From positions 1 to 20,989 of the forward strand of contig CAYPNP010000045.1 of assembly GCA_964412195.1 (NCBI GenBank): a stretch of DNA of 20,989 nucleotides. The letters run 5' to 3'. The notes under the pieces are model-generated. The model saw only the letters and a program-made list of their open reading frames with translations, was not told the DNA's origin and did not search any database. Positions 8,444 through 14,994 of the stretch are shown here, piece by piece. Source of the stretch: CAYPNP01 sp964412195. Its GTDB lineage: Bacteria > Acidobacteriota > JAAYUB01. The position numbers were made by a program, and so were the translations under genes. Position 1 is the first letter of the stretch. Every line of letters starts with the position of its first letter.

Positions 8444-8712
8444 CAGCCCGGAGGGCGCCCTAAAATAACCCCATGCGTGAGCATGGGGAGCGGCGCAGAG
8501 TGAGTAGAATTGTTCGATCTCTAGTCCCCGAGCCCCGCCTCGGGGCGGCATACAATCGGATGATCGCGCAAAATGAGGATGGCGCGGAGAGCCCGATTGA
8601 AAGTAGTATGCCGCCCCAGAGCGGGCTCGGGGATGAGATCCAAGACACGCGGGATTCGTGCCTCTCTCCCCATGCTCACGCATGGGGTTATTTTAGGGCG
8701 CCCTCCGGGCTG
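8444..8712. mobile_element. 269-bp element with perfect 47-bp terminal inverted repeats
   Basis: Positions 8444-8490 and 8666-8712 are exact inverted copies over 47 bp, enclosing 175 bp. Each arm itself contains a small hairpin (CCCCATGC, loop GTGA or TCAC, GCATGGGG), a REP-like feature. Inside lies a second, imperfect inverted pair at 8525-8553 and 8606-8633. The whole unit can therefore fold into one long stem. There is no open reading frame of convincing quality. I find no clear target-site duplication, since the flanks differ beyond the arms. It fits a MITE-like non-autonomous element or a paired REP (BIME-like) unit. A structured RNA is the alternative. It lies between the carboxylase operon promoter and the 3' end of ubiE. 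Confidence 0.7.
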
Positions 8713-8778
8713 AATCCTCTACCAATGTGAATGGAAGCGGTCATGACAAATGTTGGATGGTGCTTCGTGGTGACGATT

Positions 8779-8823
8779 CAACGTGACGTTATAACGTGGC
8801 AACGTTTCAACGTTCCAACGTGC
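8779..8823. repeat. Period-8 CAACGTnn repeat at the 3' end of ubiE
   Basis: Units TAACGTGG (8792), CAACGTTT (8800), CAACGTTC (8808) and CAACGTGC (8816) recur every 8 bp, preceded by related CAACGTGACGTTA at 8779-8791. The AACGTT cores are self-complementary. The last unit touches the ubiE stop codon, so the array is in the 3' untranslated region of the aroB-ubiE transcript. It is of the same style as the period-7 arrays but with period 8. Confidence 0.75.
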
Positions 8824-9536
8824 TAACGGTCGTCCGGCTTGCGGGCCCAGTGGAAGGCGGCCACGCCCCCGGTGTACCGGTCGAACCCGACGCCGGCGAA
8901 GCCGGCCGCCGCGAGGTCGCGCGCGAAGGCCTCGGCGGGCGGGAACTCCAGGACGGAGGCCGGCAGGTAGGAGTAGGCGCCCGAGCGGCCCGAAATCCAG
9001 CGCCCCAGGGCCGGCAGCACACGGTGGAAGTAGAACAGGAAGAGCTGCCGGAAGCCGGGCAGGACGGGGTGGGAAAACTCCAGGATCCCGGCCACGCCCC
9101 CCGGCCGGAGCACACGGCGCATCTCGGCCAGCCCCGCCGGCACGTCGGCGAAGTTGCGGACGCCGAAGGCCACCGTCACGGCGTCGAACGTGCCGTCGGC
9201 GAACGGCAGCCGCAGGGCGTCCCCCTCGGCCAGCGCCACCGGCGGCGCCGGCGAGCGGCGGCGGACCTTGTCCAGCCCCCGCACCAGCATGGGATGGCAG
9301 AAGTCGCAGCCCGTCACCGGGCCCAGGCGGGCGGCCGCGAGGGCCATGTCGCCGGTGCCGCAGCAGAGGTCCAGGATCCGGGGCGCGGGGGCGTCCAGCA
9401 AGGCGCGGAGCCGGCGGACCGCCCGCCGGCGCCAGAGGACATCCGTCCCCAGGCTCAGGAAGTGGTTGAGGAAATCGTAGCGGGGGGCGATCCCCGCAAA
9501 CATCTCCCGCACGCGGCGGGCCTTTTCCTGGCTCAT
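8823..9536 (-). CDS. ubiE: Demethylmenaquinone/ubiquinone C-methyltransferase
   Basis: This 237-residue class I SAM methyltransferase methylates the ring of the quinone precursor (demethylmenaquinone to menaquinone, or the equivalent ubiquinone step). The family N-terminus VREMFAGIAPRYDFLNHFLS is present (about 9-28). SAM motif I is LDLCCGTGD (55-63), and the UbiE signature DGTFDAVTVAFGVRNF is at 114-129, followed by RVLRPGG. Length is normal for the family. The start ATG overlaps the aroB stop (ATGA), so translation is coupled. Whether this is MenG or UbiE depends on which quinone the cell makes, which the window does not show. A long-chain polyprenyl diphosphate synthase 4 kb away fits quinone synthesis. 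Confidence 0.93.
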   Translation of the reverse strand: MSQEKARRVREMFAGIAPRYDFLNHFLSLGTDVLWRRRAVRRLRALLDAPAPRILDLCCGTGDMALAAARLGPVTGCDFCHPMLVRGLDKVRRRSPAPPVALAEGDALRLPFADGTFDAVTVAFGVRNFADVPAGLAEMRRVLRPGGVAGILEFSHPVLPGFRQLFLFYFHRVLPALGRWISGRSGAYSYLPASVLEFPPAEAFARDLAAAGFAGVGFDRYTGGVAAFHWARKPDDR

Positions 9537-10654
9537 GCGGAAGCCGCGCCTCCCGCCGCCAGGAAACGCTCGAGGACCGTCCGGATCGCCGCCTCCGGCA
9601 CGTCCTCCCGGAAGGCGTAGCGGCCGGGCCCGGTGGAGAAGGCGAAGAAGTGCCGCCCGGCGACGTTCTTCTTGTCGTGGCCCAGGTGATGGAGCAGTTC
9701 GTCCGCCGCCAGGCCATCGGTCGCCGGCAGGGGCAGCAGCCGCCGGATGAGGCCGGCCCCGCGGTCCGCCCAGGCCCGCTCCACGGCGCCCACGGCCACG
9801 CCCAGCTCCTGGGCCAGCAGCATGCCCAGCGCCACCGCCTCACCGTGGCGGAAACGGACGTACTGGCCGGCCGTTTCCAGGGCGTGGCCGAAGGTGTGGC
9901 CGAAATTGAGCACGCGCCGGTAGCCGGCCTCGTGCTCGTCCTGCTCCACCACGGCCACCTTGCTGCGGATGCAGCGGCGGACCACCTCGTCCTGGAGCGC
10001 CTCGTCGGCGCGGACCGCCTCCACGGAGGGCAGCGCCTCGAGCCGCTCGAACAGCGGCTCGTCCAGCACCAGGGCGTACTTGAGGATCTCGCCGAAGGCG
10101 TTGAGGTACTCCTCCGGCGGCAGGGTGGACAGGCAGCGGGTGTCGGTCCAGACGGCGGCGGGTTGGCGGAACAGGCCCACCAGGTTCTTGCCGCAGCGGA
10201 GGTTGACCCCCACCTTGCCGCCGATGGAGCTGTCCACCTGGGCCAGGAGGCTGGTGGGCAGCTGCAGGAAGCGGATCCCGCGCATGTAGGTCCCGGCGAC
10301 GAAGCCGGTCAGGTCGCCCACCACGCCGCCGCCCAGGGCGAGGAGGACGGAGCGGCGGGAGAAGCGGTTCTCGCACAGCTCGCCGTAGAGCTCGACGGCG
10401 ATCTCCAGGTTCTTGGAGGCCTCGCCCGGCGGCAGGACCACCGTGACGACCCGGTGGCCGCGGCTTTCCAGCAGCGACTCGAGGGCCCGGCCGTACAGCT
10501 GGAATACGGTGGTGTCAGAGACGATCGCGACCCTGTCCGGCGTCAGCGGCCGGATCAGTTCGGCCTCGAGCGACGCCGTATCGAGGCCGCAACCCAGGAA
10601 AAGGGGCACCGGGCCGGAGGCCGTGCGGATGTCGATGCGTTCGGGATGTGCCAA
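9533..10654 (-). CDS. aroB: 3-dehydroquinate synthase
   Basis: This cytoplasmic enzyme of 373 residues converts DAHP to 3-dehydroquinate, the second step of the shikimate pathway, using NAD+ and a divalent metal. The NAD-binding GGGVVGD is at 108-114, with PTSLLAQVDSSIGGK at 133-147. Metal ligands are Glu189 (AFGEILK), His253 (NFGHTFGHALE) and His270 (FRHGEAV). PPGEASKN (75-82) is the substrate-loop motif. Translation begins at a TTG (10652-10654) with GGAGAGG 8 bp upstream; no better ATG is in frame. It is followed by ubiE with a 4-bp overlap. It is divergent from the sirtuin gene, and the promoters appear to overlap (10711-10739). Confidence 0.95.
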   Translation of the reverse strand: MAHPERIDIRTASGPVPLFLGCGLDTASLEAELIRPLTPDRVAIVSDTTVFQLYGRALESLLESRGHRVVTVVLPPGEASKNLEIAVELYGELCENRFSRRSVLLALGGGVVGDLTGFVAGTYMRGIRFLQLPTSLLAQVDSSIGGKVGVNLRCGKNLVGLFRQPAAVWTDTRCLSTLPPEEYLNAFGEILKYALVLDEPLFERLEALPSVEAVRADEALQDEVVRRCIRSKVAVVEQDEHEAGYRRVLNFGHTFGHALETAGQYVRFRHGEAVALGMLLAQELGVAVGAVERAWADRGAGLIRRLLPLPATDGLAADELLHHLGHDKKNVAGRHFFAFSTGPGRYAFREDVPEAAIRTVLERFLAAGGAASA

Positions 10655-10710
10655 TGTCCTGCCCTCTCCGGACCGGGCGACCCTCGCCCCCCGCGGCGGG
10701 ACCCGAGTCC

Positions 10711-10739
10711 TTGCTTTCGCGCAGAGCCTATATTATAAC
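10711..10739. promoter_or_regulatory. Overlapping back-to-back promoters (aroB and sirtuin)
   Basis: On the minus strand a perfect extended -10, TGTTATAAT, lies at 10730-10738 (read in reverse) and faces aroB. On the plus strand TTGCTT (10711-10716) and TATAAC (10734-10739) are 17 bp apart and face the sirtuin-larC pair. The two -10 elements share the same AT-rich bases, so polymerase could probably use only one direction at a time. That last point is inference. Confidence 0.5.
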
Positions 10740-10779
10740 AGACCCGCCGCGCGGGCGGCGTTTCCGCGAGGGAGGTTCC

Positions 10780-11517
10780 GTGAGCGAGGCGTTTCGGGAA
10801 ACGGTGAAGCGGCTGCGCGCCGCGCGCCGGGTGGCGGCGCTGACCGGCGCCGGCATCTCCGCCGAGAGCGGCGTGCCGACGTTTCGCGGCGCCGACGGGC
10901 TGTGGAGGAACTTCCGGGCCGAGGAGCTGGCCACGCCGGAAGCCTTCGCCCGCGACCCCCGCCTCGTCTGGGAGTGGTACGACTGGCGCCGCGGCCTGAT
11001 CGCGCAGTGCCGCCCGAATCCCGGCCACGCGATCCTGGCCCGCTGGGAGGGCCGCTTCGAGGCGCTCACCGTGGCCACCCAGAATGTGGACGGCCTGCAC
11101 CGGCGCGCCGGCAGCCGGAATGTCCGCTACCTGCACGGCGACATCTGGCGCCTCCGCTGCACCCGGTGCGGCGCGGAGTCCGTGGACGAGACCGTCCCCC
11201 TGCCCGGGCTGCCGCCGCGCTGCGGCTGCGGCGGGCTGCTGCGGCCGGGCGTGGTGTGGTTCGGCGAGGCGCTGCCCGAGGACGAGTTCTCGGCGGCGGT
11301 GGCGGCGGTGGAAAGCGCCGACGTGGTGCTGGTGATCGGCACCTCGGGGCTGGTCTATCCCGCCGCGGCCCTGCCCGCCCTGGCCCGGCGGGCGGGCGCC
11401 TTCACGGTGGAGGTCAACCCGGTGCCCACGCCGCTCACACCGGGGATGGACGCCGCCCTGCCCGGGCCGTCGGGCGAGATCCTGCCGCAATTGGACCTGG
11501 AGGCCTTCCCTACATGA
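10780..11517 (+). CDS. cobB: NAD-dependent protein deacylase (sirtuin, CobB-like)
   Basis: This 245-residue Sir2-family enzyme removes acyl groups from protein lysines using NAD+. It has GAGISAESGVPTFRG (23-37), TQNVDGLH (100-107) and catalytic His119 in YLHGD. Zinc is held by Cys127, Cys130, Cys148 and Cys150 (the second pair is C-x-C rather than the usual C-x2-C). Tyr67 and Arg70 (YDWR) match the Tyr/Arg pair that lets class III sirtuins such as E. coli CobB and SIRT5 accept succinyl or malonyl groups, so desuccinylase activity is likely. The GTG at 10780 is chosen because GGGAGG sits 5 bp upstream and the family N-terminus starts there. The stop overlaps the larC ATG (ATGA). An acyl-CoA carboxylase operon nearby makes malonyl/methylmalonyl-type CoA donors, but any link is speculative. 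Confidence 0.93.
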   Translation: MSEAFRETVKRLRAARRVAALTGAGISAESGVPTFRGADGLWRNFRAEELATPEAFARDPRLVWEWYDWRRGLIAQCRPNPGHAILARWEGRFEALTVATQNVDGLHRRAGSRNVRYLHGDIWRLRCTRCGAESVDETVPLPGLPPRCGCGGLLRPGVVWFGEALPEDEFSAAVAAVESADVVLVIGTSGLVYPAAALPALARRAGAFTVEVNPVPTPLTPGMDAALPGPSGEILPQLDLEAFPT

Positions 11518-12917
11518 AGATCCTGTACTTCGACCTCTTCGCCGGCTGCAGCGGCGACATGATCCTGGGCGCCCTGGCCGACCTGGGCGCGGACATCGAC
11601 GCCATCGGGCGCCGGCTGGCGGAACTCCGCCTGGAGGGCTACCGGCTGGAGTGCGGCCCGGCGCTGCAGCGGGGCATCCGGGCGACCCGGTTCCAGGTGG
11701 TGATGGAGGGGGAGGGAGAGGCAGGCGGGCCGACGCCGGGCCCGCTCCGCGACCCCCACCTGGATCATTCGTACGGCTTGCCGGGCGGGCATCGGCACGG
11801 GCATCCGCATCCGCATGGGAAAGCGAAGATGGCGGGGGGCGATTACGATTACGATTACGAGCACGATGACGAGCACGAGCATGAACATGGCGGTCACCCG
11901 TCATCGGTCACCGGTCATGCCCACCGGACTTTCGCCGACATCCGGCAGATGCTGGAATCCTCGAAGCTGCCGGACGCGGTGGTAGCCCGTTCCGTGGGCA
12001 TCTTCGAGCAACTGGCCCGGGTGGAGGGGAAGATCCACGGCCAGCCGCCCGCCGAGGTGGCCTTCCACGAGGTGGGTGCGGTGGACTCCGTCGTCGACAT
12101 CGTGGGCATCGCCCTGGCGCTGGACGCCATGGGCTACGACGGCTTCGCCTGCTCCGCGGTGAACGTCGGCGCGGGCACCCTCACCTGCGCCCACGGGGTG
12201 CTGCCGGTGCCGGCGCCCGCCGCCGCCGAATTGCTGCAGGGCTTCCCGGTCTACTCAGCCCACTTCGAGGCCGAATTGGTCACCCCCACGGGCGCGGCCG
12301 TGCTGCGGGCGCTGGTCCGGGAGCCGGGCCGCCTGCCCGCCGGCACCCTGCGACGGATCGGCTACGGCGCCGGCAGCCGGACGTTCCCGAACGGGCCCAA
12401 CGTCCTCCGGTTGCTGGAAATCGAGACCGCGGCGCCCGAAGAAGCGGCGGCTGACGTCACCGTCCTGCAGTGCCAGCTGGACGACATGAACCCGGAACTG
12501 GTCGGCGCCGCCGCTCAGCGGCTGCTGGCCGACGGCGCGCTGGACGTGGCGCTGGCCCCGGTGCACATGAAGAAGTTCCGGCCGGGCACCCTGCTGACCG
12601 TGCTCTGCCGCCCCGCCGACCGGGAGCGGCTGGCCGGCCGGCTGCTGGCCGAGACCACCACCTTCGGCCTGCGCTGGCACGAGTGCCGCCGCGAGGAGCT
12701 GGAACGCCGCCACCTGCCGCTGGAGACCCGGTTCGGCACGGTCCAGGTCAAGGCGGGATTGCGCGACGGCCGGCTCCTCAAGGTCCGGCCCGAGTTCGAG
12801 GAGTGCCGCCGCCTGGCCGAGGCCGCCGGCGTCGGCGTGGACGAGGTCTACCGGGAGGTCGAAGCCGCCATCGCCGCCGCCTGGCCCTCCCTCGTCCAGC
12901 AAATCCAAAAAGCATAA
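11514..12917 (+). CDS. larC: Nickel-pincer cofactor biosynthesis protein LarC
   Basis: LarC is the CTP-dependent cyclometallase that inserts nickel into the pyridinium bis-thiocarboxylate cofactor used by lactate racemase LarA and relatives. The protein is 467 residues in one uninterrupted frame, unlike lactobacilli in which larC is split over two frames. The N-terminal MKILYFDLFAGCSGDMILGA, the middle blocks EVAFHEVGAVDSVVDIVG and ELVTPTGAAVLRAL, and the C-terminal LQCQLDDMNPE and HMKKFRPGTLLTVLC are clear family motifs. Residues 82-137 form a low-complexity insertion with 14 histidines and many Asp, Glu and Tyr. Family members commonly have a His-rich segment here, thought to bind nickel. 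Its DNA shows GATTAC hexamers and a heptad array. It overlaps the sirtuin stop by 4 bp. No larA, larB or larE is in the window. Confidence 0.93.
   Translation: MKILYFDLFAGCSGDMILGALADLGADIDAIGRRLAELRLEGYRLECGPALQRGIRATRFQVVMEGEGEAGGPTPGPLRDPHLDHSYGLPGGHRHGHPHPHGKAKMAGGDYDYDYEHDDEHEHEHGGHPSSVTGHAHRTFADIRQMLESSKLPDAVVARSVGIFEQLARVEGKIHGQPPAEVAFHEVGAVDSVVDIVGIALALDAMGYDGFACSAVNVGAGTLTCAHGVLPVPAPAAAELLQGFPVYSAHFEAELVTPTGAAVLRALVREPGRLPAGTLRRIGYGAGSRTFPNGPNVLRLLEIETAAPEEAAADVTVLQCQLDDMNPELVGAAAQRLLADGALDVALAPVHMKKFRPGTLLTVLCRPADRERLAGRLLAETTTFGLRWHECRREELERRHLPLETRFGTVQVKAGLRDGRLLKVRPEFEECRRLAEAAGVGVDEVYREVEAAIAAAWPSLVQQIQKA
11841..11920 (+). repeat. Hexamer and heptad repeats inside the larC His-rich region
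   Basis: Three GATTAC units (11841-11858) encode an Asp-Tyr run and pass into degenerate GAGCAC-type units (Glu-His). Further on, GTCACCC (11893), GTCATCG (11900), GTCACCG (11907) and GTCATGC (11914) form four perfect 7-bp steps. The second array has the same period and style as the intergenic arrays, although here it is translated (around PSSVTGHAH). Confidence 0.75.
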
Positions 12918-12919
12918 TT

Positions 12920-12999
12920 CACCACAAAGGCACAAAGAGCACAAAGAATTTATTGATTAATGAAGCGGTTTTCTTTGTGTCCTCTGTGCCTTTGTGGTG
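12920..12999. repeat. Inverted CACCACAAAGGCACAAAG element between larC and tatD
   Basis: Arms 12920-12946 and 12973-12999 are 27-bp inverted repeats with three mismatches and a 26-bp AT-rich loop. The same arm sequence forms the outer ends of the element at 1975-2176, so this is a dispersed family. It starts 3 bp after the larC stop and reaches to within 17 bp of the tatD ATG. The right arm's GGTGA runs into the GAGGA that may serve as the tatD ribosome site. It could attenuate or separate the two genes. That role is inferred. Confidence 0.85.
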
Positions 13000-13015
13000 A
13001 GGATTGGGGTTCTCG

Positions 13016-13804
13016 ATGTTGATTGATTCGCATGCGCACCTGGAGATGGACGCCTTCGACGCCGACCGCGACGCCGTGCTCGCGCGCGCCCGCGACGCCG
13101 GCGTCGGATTCATCCTCTCCATCGGCAACGCCCACCCCGAGGCGGGCTCCCACGAAAAGGCGCTGGACCTCTGCCACCGCCACCCGGACCTGGCCACCAC
13201 CGCCGGCATTCACCCCCACGAGGCCCGCATCGCCACCGAGCGCTGGTACGGCCGCATCGCCGAGCTGGCCGCCGACCCGAAGGTCTGGGCCATCGGCGAG
13301 ATCGGCCTCGACTACTACTACGACCACTCCCCCCGCGACACCCAGCGCGGCGTGTTCCGCGACCTGCTCTGGCTGGCCCGGCGGCTGGAGCTGCCGGTGA
13401 TCATCCACAGCCGCGACGCCGATACCGACCTGCTGGACTTGCTGGAGCAGCACTGGGCGCCGCCCAACGCCGGCGGGATCCTGCACTGCTTCTCCGGCGG
13501 GCCGGAGCTGGCCCGGCGCGGCCTGGCCCTGGGCTTCCATATCTCCTTCGCCGGCCCCATCACCTTCAAGAAGGCCGACGACCTGCGGGCGGTGGCCGCC
13601 GCCATCCCGCCGGAGCGCCTGCTGGCCGAGACCGACTCCCCCTATCTCGCCCCGGTCCCGCACCGCGGCCGGCGCAACGAGCCCGCCTACGTGGCCGAGG
13701 TGGTCGCCGCCCTGGCCCGCCTGCACCGGCGCACGCCCACGGAGATGGCCGCCGTCACCGCCGCCAACTTCAAAAACCTGTTCCGCAACCGCTTCGCCGG
13801 ATGA
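13016..13804 (+). CDS. tatD: TatD-family metal-dependent hydrolase (DNase)
   Basis: This 262-residue cytoplasmic TIM-barrel hydrolase is likely a 3'-5' DNase like TatD/YcfH, acting in DNA repair or turnover. Metal ligands are His6 and His8 (DSHAHLE), Glu95 (AIGEIGLDYYYD), His131 (IIHSRDA), His157 (ILHCFSG) and Asp207 (LAETDSPYLAP). All are present, and length is normal for the family. The ATG at 13016 places the motif at the N-terminus; a TTG at 13004 is in frame but less likely. It follows larC across the inverted-repeat element. Its stop codon overlaps the extended -10 of the next gene's promoter. Confidence 0.93.
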   Translation: MLIDSHAHLEMDAFDADRDAVLARARDAGVGFILSIGNAHPEAGSHEKALDLCHRHPDLATTAGIHPHEARIATERWYGRIAELAADPKVWAIGEIGLDYYYDHSPRDTQRGVFRDLLWLARRLELPVIIHSRDADTDLLDLLEQHWAPPNAGGILHCFSGGPELARRGLALGFHISFAGPITFKKADDLRAVAAAIPPERLLAETDSPYLAPVPHRGRRNEPAYVAEVVAALARLHRRTPTEMAAVTAANFKNLFRNRFAG

Positions 13805-13810
13805 TATAAT
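13802..13810 (+). promoter_or_regulatory. Extended -10 promoter for the polyprenyl synthase gene
   Basis: TGATATAAT at 13802-13810 is a perfect TGnTATAAT. Its first three bases are the TGA stop of tatD. No strong -35 is present. It lies 33 bp before the TTG start at 13843. It is the third perfect extended -10 in the window, after 57-65 and 10730-10738. Confidence 0.55.
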
Positions 13811-13842
13811 CCGCGCTTGCACTTCGACCACAGGGGACGCCC

Positions 13843-14817
13843 TTGGACGCCACCCGCATCTTCGACATGGTGGGACCGGACCTGGAAAAGGTCCAGGCCC
13901 GCATCCAGGAATGTCTGGCCTCGCACGTCGGCATCGTCGACCACCTCGGCCGCTACGTCGGCGGGAACACCGGCAAAAAGCTCCGCCCGGCCCTGCTGGT
14001 GCTGGCGGGACGGATGGTGAAGGCCCCCGAGGAGTCCCTGCCGGTGCTGGGCGCCCTGGTGGAACTGCTCCACACCGCCTCCCTGGTCCACGACGACATC
14101 ATCGACGAAGCCGCCACCCGCCGCGGCCGCCCCTCGGTCAACGCCGCCTTCGGCAACCAGATGTCCGTGCTGCTGGGCGACTGGATGTACATGACCGCCT
14201 TCCAGGTCGCCGTCAACCAGAAGAGCTTCGCGATCCTGGACCTGCTCCTGGACGTCACCCGGAAGATGGTGGAGGGCGAGCTGATCCAGCTGCAGCTCCT
14301 CAACAAGGTGGAGACCACCGCGGCCGAGAGTCTGGACATCGCCGCCCGCAAGACCGCCTACCTCTTCTCCGCCTCCACCGCCCTGCCCGGCGTGGCCGCC
14401 GGGCTCGCCAAGGACGAGCAGGACCGCCTGGCGCGCATCGGCCTGAACCTCGGCCTGGCCTTCCAGCTGGTGGACGACATCCTGGACTACACCGCCGACG
14501 AGCGGAAGCTCGGCAAGCCCATCATGAACGACCTGCGGGAGGGCAAGCTGACCCTGCCGGTGATCTACCTGCTGGAGGGCGGCGACGGGGAGCACCGCCG
14601 GATGGTTGAGACCGTGCTGGCCGAGCGCGACTTCCGCACCGTCCCGCCCGCCACGTTCCTGGCCGCCCTGCAATCCCGCGACTGCCTCGCCCGGACCATG
14701 GCCGAGGCCCATGCTTACTCCGCCGCCGCCCGCGACGACCTGCAGGCGTTCGCCCCGTCGGTGGAGCGGGACGCGCTGTCCAGCCTGGCGGAATTCATCC
14801 TGGCGCGCCGGCACTGA
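13843..14817 (+). CDS. ispB: Long-chain polyprenyl diphosphate synthase
   Basis: This 324-residue all-helical prenyltransferase extends farnesyl or geranylgeranyl diphosphate with isopentenyl diphosphate. Both aspartate-rich motifs are present: DDIIDEAATRR (84-94) and DDILD (211-215). GKKLRPALL (44-52) binds the pyrophosphate. Residues just before the first motif are small (Ala79, Ser80), as in octaprenyl-type long-chain enzymes, so a quinone side chain of 35 or more carbons is likely. The exact length cannot be read from sequence. Translation begins at a TTG with AGGGGA upstream. A promoter TATAAT lies at 13805. With ubiE/menG nearby it probably serves quinone synthesis. Confidence 0.9.
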   Translation: MDATRIFDMVGPDLEKVQARIQECLASHVGIVDHLGRYVGGNTGKKLRPALLVLAGRMVKAPEESLPVLGALVELLHTASLVHDDIIDEAATRRGRPSVNAAFGNQMSVLLGDWMYMTAFQVAVNQKSFAILDLLLDVTRKMVEGELIQLQLLNKVETTAAESLDIAARKTAYLFSASTALPGVAAGLAKDEQDRLARIGLNLGLAFQLVDDILDYTADERKLGKPIMNDLREGKLTLPVIYLLEGGDGEHRRMVETVLAERDFRTVPPATFLAALQSRDCLARTMAEAHAYSAAARDDLQAFAPSVERDALSSLAEFILARRH

Positions 14818-14853
14818 GATGACGAACCACCGACACGCTGCCCCGGCGCCAAT

Positions 14854-14978
14854 CGGACTTCGGACTTCGGACATCGGATCTCGTGCAATCGATCCAGGAC
14901 CGATGTCCGATATCCGATATCCGAAGTCCGAGGTCCGCCGATTTCAATTCGCAATCCGCAATCCGAAATCCGCAATAT
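14854..14978. repeat. Three heptad arrays, two inverted, in the transporter leader
   Basis: The left array 14854-14881 has CGGACTT, CGGACTT, CGGACAT, CGGATCT. The right array 14900-14934 has CCGATGT, CCGATAT, CCGATAT, CCGAAGT, CCGAGGT. The two are reverse complements in style and can pair across an 18-bp loop. A third array, 14944-14978, has TCAATTC, GCAATCC, GCAATCC, GAAATCC, GCAATAT. All have an exact 7-bp step. The last array ends 16 bp before the transporter ATG, so the structure probably sits in its mRNA leader. Confidence 0.85.
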
Positions 14979-14994
14979 ATCCAGGGAGTAGAGA

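Noticed and set aside
8444..8712. tRNA or known riboswitch
   Set aside because: The stems do not form a cloverleaf and I recognise no conserved aptamer core. The perfect terminal inversion fits a foldback element better.
11514..12917. Programmed frameshift in larC, as in lactobacilli
   Set aside because: A single continuous frame carries both the N- and C-terminal LarC motifs, so none is needed.
14854..14978. CRISPR-like array
   Set aside because: Units are only 7 bp, degenerate and contiguous, with no spacers of regular length and no cas genes in the window.
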